Part shown: one piece after another, positions 12,051 through 21,334 of the stretch
Position numbering within the stretch: the stretch's first letter is position 1
Layout: the number at the start of each line of letters is the position of its first letter
From: Ananas comosus
Taxonomy: Eukaryota; Streptophyta; Magnoliopsida; Poales; Bromeliaceae
Length of the DNA: 64,000 bases
NCBI RefSeq assembly: GCF_001540865.1
Contig: NC_033632.1
Span: forward strand, 8,122,637-8,186,636
Direction of reading: 5' to 3'
Made by a program: the position numbers and the translations under genes
The notes under the pieces: model-generated
The model's input: the letters and a program-made list of their open reading frames with translations, nothing else
Databases searched by the model: none
Told to the model about the DNA's origin: nothing

Positions 12051-12900
12051 TTTCAATTCTTTAAGTACTTGGAAATTATTGCCTGCACCAGGTGTTCTTG
12101 TATACTTTATATGCCGCACCGAATATTTCACGATCTGAAACAGTCAAAACATTTATGCATGTTAAATTAGATCAACAAACCCGGAGAAGAGTTTGATATT
12201 AAATTATGGGAAACGATATATCGTTGTTCTCAAAAAATTTAAACTAGCAAAGAACTATGTTTTTAGTATTTATATTCAATGCTGTACAAAGAATTATGAG
12301 TTTTGAAAAATCTCTTATTTGAGAATCAGATTGATGTTTTTAATATTTATATCCAATAATGCATAAAGAATTATAGTTTTGAAAACTCTATTATCTGAGA
12401 ATAAAGTAATTTCAGAGAGAGTTATTTAAGAATCAAGTAATTTGAGAGGGAAAGAAAGAATCAGAGAGCAAATTGTCAGCCGAAGGTCCCCTTGTGAACT
12501 TGATGCGACGCGTACTGAAATTCGATAATCTAAAATAGCCAAAGTCCCTATTTATAAAATATTACAAGTTTTAAAAATCTTTCACCTAGGAGTTAAGTTG
12601 TTCTAGAAATTAGCAAAATAAAAAATTCCATCCTTAATTAATTTGTCTTGTAAGAAAAAGATGTCTAAAATTTACAACTTTTGTACCTGGTCCTTCTGCA
12701 TGTTATGATGAAGCACAGATCCAACGAGTTGGATGCTGATCTTGATCAGATCTCTATGGCACAGTTTTAATTAGAAGCACACATGGTTTATGAAATGTAA
12801 TTATACACGTGGTGCAGGCAATAATTTCTCGTAAATAAATATAACAAACGGCTTGAAATATCAATCAATTGAGCACTTCGACCCGCAATATATCCTCTAC
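12050..12900. other. Upstream flank of the protease gene
   Basis: AT-rich non-coding DNA with diverged internal repeats: variants of TTTTTAGTATTTATATTCAAT followed by GAATTATGAG/AGTTTTGAAAA recur at about 12255-12320 and 12330-12400. No open gene seen. It may hold distal promoter elements of the protease gene. Confidence 0.5.
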
Positions 12901-12903
12901 CAC

Positions 12904-12911
12904 TATATATA
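12904..12911 (+). promoter_or_regulatory. TATA box of the aspartic protease gene
   Basis: TATATATA lies 58 bp upstream of the chosen ATG (12969). A start site about 30 bp downstream would give a short 5' leader of roughly 30 bp, plausible for a plant secretory gene. Confidence 0.6.
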
Positions 12912-12968
12912 GCTTGGTTTTGTCTTGCATTCTCCAGCATTCACTTGTTAATTATATCTTGTATATGC

Positions 12969-14255
12969 ATGGCTTCTCTACTTTTGCCTGCAACTTGCTC
13001 CTACGGTTACCTTCCTCTTCCTCTTCTTCTTCTTCTTCTTCTTCTTCTAGCTCTTGGTTTCACTAATGAACACTTTCATGTAGCTCGAGCTGAGCTCGAG
13101 AGACGTCACACCGTCGATGTGCGCTCTCTACTGCCGAACGATGTTTGCTCGTCCATTCAAGGTGCGATTTCGATCTTACTTATTGGTTAATTAATGTTGT
13201 TGTGATTCCTTTTGTGTTAATGGTGGCAAAATTAACATTTAGCTCATGAGTCAAGGTTTATTCTTTATCGTGACTTGAATTAGTGTTGAATCAACGAGTA
13301 ATTACGAATTGAGATCATGCTGAGAAAGGTATTAAGGAACAAGTTTCTAATTGGGAAAAAGTATTCACTAGTGAACTCCAAATTGTAAATCAAAAGAAAT
13401 GAAGATAATTTAATATATATAGTTCATTTGGCTTTTGGTTAATCTTTATGATCATGCATGTTTGAGTGGAACAAAGAGGGAAATTAAATTGCCGCATTTA
13501 CGCAGTGCATTTGCACATTCGTATTTCATCTCTCTGCGCAGATTGCAACTTTTTGCTTTGAGCGAGCAATACTGCTATTTGTACATCCAAAAACGTAAAT
13601 TTTATACCTCTACGTTCAAGAGCCAATATTTCATACTTGTCTTATTATTATTTTATTAATATTAAAAATCGAGAAAAATTGTTTAAACTCTTGTATTCGG
13701 AGATGTAAATTGGAGACCCATTTTTTCAGTGCAGAGAAAGCTTTTTCTTTTATCTAAGATTTTGCGTGACTATTAACAAGCTCGAACCAACGCAATTAAT
13801 ATTCTTAGAATCTTTAAATTCTTTTAATCAGTAGCCCGTGAGCTAATGTAAGATTTATGCTCTTCACCGTAAATGAAGCTAGAAACAATTAACCACTAAT
13901 AGCTAATTGAGTCTTTAACTTTAATATAATTTTAAGCTAATTATTTAAAATAGCTCAAATAAAAAAACTTAAAATTATAAGGATTCCAATAAGTAAAAAA
14001 AAAAGAAAAAAAATTACTTTTTCATCTATGAACAATGAAATACACACCGATCATTTCTAGCGCAAGTGACAAAAAACTTTTGGTTAGCATCCGAAATTTT
14101 AAGGCAGAAGTCTAGTTGCTTCGTATTTTCAATAAATTTATTTTCAAAACAACGTACGAAGCGAAAAACTATGTAATTTATTTATTATTTATTTTTATGC
14201 TTATTAATTATTCTTTCGTACTGATGAGAATAGTTTAGCCTCGTACGAAGTAGTA

Positions 14256-14303
<48 letters not shown>

Positions 14304-15686
14304 CTATCACAGAATACCATAATTAATTATTGAAACTTTTTTTTTTATTATGATTTATAAATTCTTCATTGGTACATACATAATATTAATTTCTCTTATA
14401 TTTTTATTGCGAAATATATAGACCATAATAAGGGACCAATTACTGAACCAAAACTCAAACTAATCCACCGGCACGGCCCTTGCTCACCGTTAATGCACCG
14501 CCAAAGTGCACCCTCCCACAACCAAATTCTAGCTGAAGATCAATCGAGAGTGAATTGGCTCCACCGCCGGACCTCCGCCGCCGCCCGGCACAGCAACAAA
14601 CGGCGCGGCCCGTTAACGTTGGACGCGTCAATGATTCCGGCTCACACGGGCGACTCCCTCGGCACCGGTAACTACATCGTCACCGTCGGGTTCGGGACCC
14701 CGAAAAAGGACTTCTCCGTCATCTTCGACACGGGCAGCGACGTCACCTGGATCCAGTGCCAGCCCTGCGTCTCGTACTGCTACCCGCAACAAGACCCGCT
14801 CTTCGACCCCGCGCAATCGTCCACCTACGCCAACATCTCCTGCACCTCCCCGTACTGCTCCGCTCTCGACGTCTCCGGCTGCTCCGCGTCGAATTGCCTT
14901 TACGGCGTGCAGTACGGTGATAACTCCTACACGGTCGGGTTCTTCGCGCAGGACACTCTCACGCTCACGCCGGCCGACGTGATACCGAAATTCAAGTTTG
15001 GATGCGGGGAGAAGAACCGCGGGCTGTTCGGGCAGGCTGCAGGACTGCTGGGCCTCGGGCGGGAGCTGGTATCGTTGGTGTCGCAGACATACCAGAGGTA
15101 TGGTGGAAAGTTTGCTTACTGCCTGCCGTCGACGTCGAGCTCGAACGGATACCTGACATTCGGAGAAGACTACCCGACTGCCAACGTCAAATTTACGCCG
15201 ATGCTGTCGAACCCGAGCACGCCGACTTTCTACTACTTGAATTTGGTCGGGATCAGCGTCGCCGGCCAACAGCTATTGATCTTGCCGTCGGTCTTTTCGA
15301 CCGCAGGGACGATCATCGACTCCGGCACTGTCATCAGCAGATTGCCGCCGGACGCCTACTCGGCCCTCCGCTCCGCGTTCAGGAAGCAAATGTCGGCCTA
15401 TAAGCCGGCACCGGCGCTTTCGATCCTCGACACGTGCTACGACTTGTCGGGGCAGAGCAAAGTGATCATTCCGACCGTGGCACTGCAGTTTGCGGGCGGC
15501 ACGGAGATGAACTTGGATGTGTCGGGGATACTCTATGTGGCGAGCGCGTCGCAATCTTGCCTGGCCTTCGCCGCCAACGGCGACCCCAGCGACATAGCCA
15601 TCATAGGAAATGTGCAGCAAAGAAGGTTCAACGTGGTGTATGATGTCTCCAAGAACGTGATAGGGTTTGGCCCTGGAGCTTGCTAA
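12969..15686 (+). CDS. Nepenthesin-type aspartic protease (family A1), two exons, secreted
   Basis: Predicted endopeptidase of the plant At5g10770-like group. Exon 1 is 12969-13161, exon 2 is 14422-15686, and the intron 13162-14421 has GT-AG ends and phase 1; the join restores Asp65 and gives about 485 residues, normal for the family. Residues 1-31 form a signal peptide with an unusual run of nine leucines. The propeptide holds the family motif LIHRHGPCSPL (78-88). The catalytic motifs are DTGSD (Asp167) and DSGT (Asp364). Between them lie the Cys-rich nepenthesin insert (QCQPCVSYCYPQQDPLFDP, ISCTSPYC), QYGDNSYTVGFFAQD and FGCGEKNRGLFG. It ends IGFGPGAC with no anchor. The product likely enters the secretory pathway and acts in the apoplast or vacuole. 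Exon 2 is strongly GC-rich with G/C third positions, unlike all surroundings. Nothing in the coding sequence suggests inactivation. Substrate unknown. Confidence 0.93.
14050..14175 (+). mobile_element. Degraded SINE inside the protease intron
   Basis: TTTCTAGCGCAAGTGACAAA, GTTAGCATCCGAAATTTTAA and ACGAAGCG line up in order with the SINE at 11399-11544. The B box has decayed, so transcription by polymerase III is unlikely. Target duplications are not clear. Confidence 0.65.
14251..14302. repeat. (TAA)n microsatellite
   Basis: About 16 TAA/TAG units, 120 bp upstream of the protease splice acceptor. Likely length-polymorphic. Confidence 0.9.
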
Positions 15687-15734
15687 CCAAGTACATGCAG
15701 TAGGTTTTCCACACATGTCATACGAAATTAAGCT

Positions 15735-15740
15735 AATAAA
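15735..15740 (+). terminator. Poly(A) signal of the protease gene
   Basis: AATAAA 49 bp after the stop codon, in AT-rich sequence. It is the nearest canonical near-upstream element for this gene. Confidence 0.55.
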
Positions 15741-15759
15741 ACAATTAAGTGATTGGGCG

Positions 15760-17536
15760 GGGATTGAACAATTAATGAAGGACAATGAAATCTCTATTAT
15801 TGTTAATTTGTAAAAGTTTGTACCACATTTATAATACAGCTCATCATTGCAAGGGCTTGACCTTCCATCCTTGTTGACCTAGTTATGACAATCAAACCTT
15901 ATTAATACAATGAGCATTTTTCATTAAGGCCTGTTTGGACGTGGAAATTAATTATACAAAGATAATTTATTCGGCATAAAAATTTTCTAACATGATTATA
16001 AGTAAAAAATTTAATTTTTTACTTTCTGAAAAATTTTATTATCCATAATTTGCTATTTTAGTATTTTGGCCAATTTGGATAAAAAATCCACTAGTTTTGC
16101 GCTTTTGCAAAAGTGGGCCATCTTTTTTTATTTTATAGATTCGGCGCGAATTTTCAGCAAACTACCAAAATATCCTTATACCTTTTTCTCTCTCCTCTTT
16201 TTTTTTCTCTCGTTCTTTTTTTCTTTCTCTTCCTATAGAGCGGTGGAGGCGCGGAGGCGGAGGCGGAGATGACCCGCTTCGATTTTGTCCGGTGCATCCT
16301 TACCCTTATCCGCGCACCCCCCGTCTTCCTCACCTCCGACCCCGCCAAAACCGCGCTGCGACTCTTTTTTTTTTACCCTCCTCCACCGCCTCCAACGACG
16401 ACGCCAATCTCATCATTTCTCGCCCTTCTCGCCCTTTCCCTCACCCTCTTCCTTCGCCTCCTCCGCCGCCTCCGACGACGACGCCTCTCCGCCAGCATCG
16501 GCGCCGCGGAGGTTGCTGCGGCGCCGCAGCCTTAGAGCGGGGGGTCTTTAGCAGCGTCATCACCGGCGCCGTTGGCGAAGAGGTGTGATAAAAAAAAATT
16601 ATAGAAAAAAAAAGAAGAAAAAAATAAAGATAAAAAATTATATAAGAAGGAAGAAGAAGATGAAATTGGACTGTAAAAATAAAATTACACTATTTTAAAA
16701 TAAATTTATGCTGTTTTATTGAAAATTGCTCTATTTGATATAAAAATTACACTCTTTTAAAATAAATTTTACATTCTTTAGGCTAATGCTGCACTATTTA
16801 GGATAATTTTGCACTATTTTTTTTTTCTTTTTCTTTTTCTCTTTCTCTTCTTCTTCTCCAATTCTCTTTTTTCCATGCTAGAAATATAATTTATTCAAAT
16901 TTGAGTTTGATTTTATTTAGGAGTCAACATAATTACACTAGGATCGATCAAAACAGCAGTGTTTTATCTTGCTAGACTTGAATTAATTTTAATATAGATG
17001 CATGTACGGTTTGCTCGGGTAGTTAGGCGATTTGGAAATTGATTTTGTCACAACTAGTCTTAATATTTATATCTTCTTTAATTGTCAACATCAAAATAAG
17101 CTTTGGCAATCTCAATTCCTAGCAATCGAGTAGAAGCAATCGAGTAGAAATTGGTTTATTGTGCCTTTGCGTGTATGCTCGGTACAGCTGGAGTTAACTA
17201 AAGAGATGCTCAAAGAAGATGTCGGCTGTCCGAGGAGTGCTTCTATATATCTTTTATTTTTTTAATATCGTACACTCATTCTTATTCTACCATTCAAATT
17301 TTATAACTTCTAAATTTTTTTAGTTGTGAACTATAATAAGAGATCACTTTGAGAGAGATATTGATTACCAGGTATTGAAAAAAAGATATTTTAACCTTTT
17401 ATTATAAAGGTTATCAAGTAATTTTACCCCACTATATTATTTAAAATCTCTCTTCTCTCTTCATGTCTTTTTTTTTATCCAAAACCAAAAAAGCATGAAA
17501 TTATTTCACGGACCGAGTATGAATTTTATCTGTACC
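15760..17536. other. Non-coding flank with pyrimidine-rich, low-complexity tracts
   Basis: No supported gene. 16170-16560 is rich in CT/CCG runs (TTTCTCTCTCC, CCTCCGCCGCCTCCGACGACG), which creates overlapping open frames on both strands with no domain. 16590-16870 is AAAAGAAG/TTTTTCTTTTTC-type simple sequence. 15926 has GGCCTGTTTGGA, a common hAT/MITE end, but no matching partner was found. Confidence 0.5.
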
Positions 17537-17581
17537 TATCACTACAGGAAATTAGTTAAAAGGCGACACTTATTTAGCGGC

Positions 17582-17900
17582 TTTTTGAATTGGGCCGGCC
17601 CAAAATAGTAGCCCAAATTATATATTTCTCCTCTCTTTATCTGGGCCTAGCCCATAAAGTAATTAGCCAATTCCTTCTCTTTCTCTCTCTCTAGGCCCAA
17701 ATAACCCATCTCTCTCTTTCCCTCTCTCCCTCTCTCCCTCTTCTACACAGACCCAAAACCCGACACCTCTCGCCCTTTCTCCCTCGCGGATCGATTCCCA
17801 CTTCGTCGCCTCCAACCTCTTTCCTCTCTAGGGTTTTCTCCTCAACCATTTTCTGGGGTTTTAGACTCGTCCGCTCCTCTCAACCTCACACACGATGGCC
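17582..17900 (+). promoter_or_regulatory. Captured housekeeping-like promoter and 5' leader inside CACTA-1
   Basis: The stretch has clustered GGGCC/GGCCCA sites (GGGCCGGCCCAAA near 17593, GGGCCTAGCCCA near 17643, AGGCCCAAAT near 17693), known site II-type elements of plant housekeeping genes. They are followed by a long CT-rich leader and TAGGGTTT (telo-box complement, near 17830). That order is typical of ribosomal or general housekeeping promoters. Which gene it came from is unknown. It may belong to the WD40 gene whose exons lie further right, but that is a guess. Confidence 0.45.
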
Positions 17901-17907
17901 AGATTGG

Positions 17908-18105
17908 GGAGGATCGTTCGCCGAGGCGACCCCCCTTGAGCTTGCACGTGATCGTCGCTTGGGAGGACTTTCGCCGAGGTGATTCCTCTTGAGCTCGCAC
18001 GCAATCGTCGCTTGGGAGGACCTTCGTCGAGTCACACGCGATCGCCGCTTGGGAGGACCTTCGCCGAGTCGCACGTGATCGCCGCTTGGGAGGAATCGTT
18101 CGTCC
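17908..18105. repeat. Minisatellite, four to five diverged ~37-57 bp units
   Basis: Units share GGAGGA(C/T)...TTCGYCGAG and CGCACGTGATCGYCGCTTGG. The first two carry an extra CCCTTGAGCT-type segment and the later ones lack it. It encodes no recognisable protein in any frame. Confidence 0.75.
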
Positions 18106-19349
18106 ACCTTCATCATCCTTCTTTCTCACTACTTTTTTTTTGATAAGTTTTGATCATTTTTTTTTTTTCATTTTTAATTAGCTTTGGATGTTCATGCATA
18201 TGCTCTGTTCGTCCACCCAAATACGCGTGCTTTTGGGTGCAATAGCCACAAATTCGTGTTCTCCTTGTTAAAAAGGTCGTTTAAATGTCACTACTATATT
18301 AGTTGTATATGACTACTTTAGGGAGTAATTGATGAGAAATATTTGTTTAAATTTATCTAAATACTGAGCTTTTCCGAAAGAAGTGTAGTTGTAAAAAATA
18401 ATCAGTTGTCAACTTTGCATGTGCAAATTAAGAGCAAGGGAAAAAAAAAGAAAATTAAGTTTAATTAGTAGCATCTTCCCCTTAATTAATCACCTAAATT
18501 ATCACTTATAAACAACGCAAATTAGTGCATTTGTTGTTGGGACGTCTCGAGACTAATACATACAACTCTTTACCTAAACAACACTTCTATAATTAATTTG
18601 ATCTTTTATAGGAGTTGCTACTAAACCAAGCAATTTTTTTAAAAAAATGAATCGGCAATTTTGGTTATGTAACATACCGGATTTTGATATAAAAGTAAAA
18701 ATAAATAAAAATAGTATGAGATGCTATTTTTATTGGATTTAGAGAAGTAAAATATAAGTCAGAAGTGACTTGCGCTGAAATCGGAATGAAAACAGAAGAT
18801 TTAAAATTTTCTGTAAGAAACGGGGCTGATATTTTAGCAGAAAATGCACAGTATCAGAAAATTATGAAAACTGAAGAATATGTCAGAATTATTTTTATGA
18901 GGCTAGATTTAAAGTTTCATATCAATCCGATATCCGGAAGGTGAAAAATAAAATCCGACTGCTATCTGCTAGAGATTACAGTTCGGTAGAGCTTTTGGTG
19001 ACCAAATGTGGTCGAAACTGAAAAATTAAAATTTGTTTTGTTAAGTTAAGTAAAATCGAGCCTGACTGTAAAATTTGAGCTCAAATAGACATCCAGAAAG
19101 GCAGACGAAAAATATCTGTACCGAAGCTGAAAGTGTGAATAGTGTTTTGAGGGTGTTAATTATATAAGAAGCATTTGCTTCTTCCTCCTCCCTCCTCAAC
19201 CGTATGCAGCACACATACACACCACACACACGCATGGAGAAGGAGAGAGACTTTCTCTCTCTCTAGTTTTCTCTCTCATCTCTCTAGATTTCTCTCCCAA
19301 AATTGGGATTTTGGAGGAGATGATGTTGGAGACACTACAACAAAAAGGA

Positions 19350-19690
19350 TATTTAGTGGCGACTTTTTGGTGGCGACAAGTACTGTCGCCGCCGATTCAT
19401 AGGAAATGGCGGCGACATTTATTTGTCGCCGCCGATTCTTAGAAAATGGCGGCGACATTTATTTGTCGCCACCGATTCTTAGGAAATAGCGGCTACATTT
19501 ATTTGTCGCCGCCTATTCAATAGGAAATGGCGGCGTCATTTATTTGTCGCCGCCGATTCTTAGAAAATGGCGGCGACATTTATTTGTCGCCGCCATTACA
19601 TAGAAAATAGTGGCGACATATAAGAGTCGCCACTGAAATGGAAAATATGGCGGCGACAAGGTGTCGCCGCCATATATCCTTATGAAGCGC
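19350..19690. repeat. Subterminal palindromic repeats of CACTA-2 (left)
   Basis: About seven ~40-bp units of the form GGCGGCGACA-N-TGTCGCCGCC followed by GATTCTTAGAAAAT-like linkers. Each unit is itself an inverted repeat. The right end has a matching but more diverged set at 21893-22260. In CACTA elements such arrays bind the transposase. Confidence 0.85.
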
Positions 19691-19869
19691 GCCAGAACTT
19701 CCCTCCCTTTTTTTCACCACTCACCAACCCATATCCCTTCAGAATGACAATTTTATCCTCACTAGTTTAACATCTATTACATAAGGTCTAGGGTCTTTAT
19801 TGTCTTTTTACATATAAAAAAAGTTTAATGAAATTACAGCTGTAAATAAAATTTTACGGCTATCTACTC

Positions 19870-20170
19870 TTTCTCTCTCAGCAAGTTTGCCTATCTTCGT
19901 CCCCTCCGCCTCGCCACTGTGGTCACGTGCGCTAGGGCTTTGGAGTCGCGGAGGTTCATGTGCCGCTTCACGGAGTAGAGAGGGCGAATCGTCTCTTCCC
20001 CGTCGTAGATCACCCAAACTCAGCTTCTGCATCGCAAAATCCATAGGGATCAGGTTAGGTTCCCTTCCTTCGCCCGCGTCCCCTCACGCTTAACTCCCTC
20101 TCCGACCGCGGCGTGCTCGGAGTGGCACCCGTCGTACCGCTTGCGTCTTCTGTTTACTATTCTAGAAAAT
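19870..20170. other. GC-rich exon-like stretch of unknown origin in CACTA-2
   Basis: Clearly richer in GC than the DNA on either side, with open frames on both strands (e.g. 19808-20044 on minus, 19887-20093 on plus). No domain is recognisable. It is probably another captured gene fragment, perhaps a first exon or leader. Confidence 0.35.
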
Positions 20171-20570
20171 TTGCTGAGTTCCACATCTCGCTTTTGAGCC
20201 CGGACCACTCTGCATCGGCTGGAGCTTACTCGTTATCAGCAATTTTTTTCATTAACAATTAGAAGAAGAGCGAAAACAGAGATTTCGATTTCTGATTTTC
20301 TTTTTTATATTTTTTTTCTTTTCACTCATCGCAATGTGGTAAGTTTCTTTTGATTCATTTTTTTGTTTTTATTTCTAAGAATTGATAGTATTCCAGTCTT
20401 GAAGTAATGCCCTAACACATATGAAAACAATTAAATGAGCATATACATTGGCATCTCACAAATACTATCTATCAACACAGAGCAAAATGTTTGGCATGCA
20501 AAATCTTTGGCATCTCTGAATAATATCTGCTTATATATTTGCTTTAACCACTAATTATGTTAAAATGCAG

Positions 20571-21334
20571 GAATTTTGCTTTATGAGATGTTATATGGGC
20601 GCACATCTTTTCGAGGAAAGAATAGAAAAAGGACATTTTCCAACATTTTGCACAAGGACCTCACATTTCCAAGCAGCATTCCGGTGAGAAACTTGCCGCT
20701 GAATCAATTTTCATTTTAGTGGTAGAAGTGCACAGAGGGTGAAAAAAACTAATTCATAATCTAGCACTAGTAGTGGTAATGCCTAATGGTCATACCAAGA
20801 ACCTTAACCTTCATAGTTACGACCGGAAAAACGAACAGGATATTTGGACTTCACGAAACTTTTAGCTAGGAAAAATCTACTAGATCGTTAAATGCTTGAA
20901 AATCCCCTTTTTTCCCTACCTAACACCACACTATATGTTGGTTGTATCTTATTGTCAGAGTAACATGATTTAAATAGGAAAGATCTGTTCTCTTGCAATT
21001 AATACTACAAATTTCTGTAGTTTGTAGAGTAATAAAAAAACTAAGACAGGCATAGTTTCTAGAATGTTCAATATGTAAAGAAGCTTTTTTTCCACTGGTA
21101 TGAGTAAAAGTGTGCATTTTTCATTCTATGAAATATTATTGATAAATAAATACCGAGTTGACTGGTCTTTTTTTCCTTTCTTATTCTAGCCAGGTTAGCC
21201 TAGCAGCAAGGCAACTAATCCATGGATTACTCCATAGAGACCCTGCTAATCGTTTGGGATCAAGTTCTGGAGCAAATGAGATCAAGCAACATCCTTTCTT
21301 CAGTGACATCAACTGGCCACTTATTCGCTGCATG
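20571..21334 (+). pseudogene. Captured phototropin kinase-domain fragment (two exons with intron)
   Basis: Two consecutive exons of a blue-light receptor kinase (phototropin, AGC-VIII group). Exon 1 (20571-20683) encodes [20 protein letters not shown] and [16 protein letters not shown]. Exon 2 (21194-21334) encodes [36 protein letters not shown] and INWPLIRCM. Both are open, in compatible phase, and keep AG acceptors and GT donors (GTGAG, GTAAAT). They cover kinase subdomains IX-XI; the LOV domains, ATP site and activation loop are absent. It cannot make a working receptor but could be spliced into a chimeric transcript. The absence of stops suggests recent capture. Whether the source is PHOT1 or PHOT2 is not settled here. 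Confidence 0.88.

Larger units (their letters stand above)
13162..14421 (+). other. Intron of the protease gene
   Basis: 1260 bp, AT-rich, donor AAG|GTGCG and acceptor ATATAG|AC. It carries a decayed SINE (about 14050-14175) and a TAA microsatellite near the acceptor. The reading frame and the family propeptide motif are only recovered if it is removed. Confidence 0.88.

Noticed and set aside
12869..12968. Upstream in-frame ATGs (12869, 12945) as protease start
   Set aside because: The frame from 12869 is not the protease frame. 12945 is in frame but would put MLIISCIC before a normal signal peptide and lies very close to the TATA box; 12969 gives a standard signal peptide.
14628..15785. Long open frames on the minus strand (213 and 170 codons) and in the second plus frame (133 codons)
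   Set aside because: They lie antisense or out of frame to the protease exon. Strong G/C third-position bias removes stops there. No domain and no start context.
15926..15940. GGCCTGTTTGGA as the end of a hAT-type MITE
   Set aside because: No inverted partner or 8-bp duplication found within 1.5 kb.
16066..16588. Overlapping open frames, 64-98 codons
   Set aside because: Pyrimidine-rich, low-complexity DNA; no start context, no conserved motif, both strands open.
19350..19690. CRISPR-like array of evenly spaced palindromic repeats
   Set aside because: Plant nuclear DNA; the repeats are CACTA subterminal motifs with near-identical linkers, not unique spacers, and no cas genes exist.
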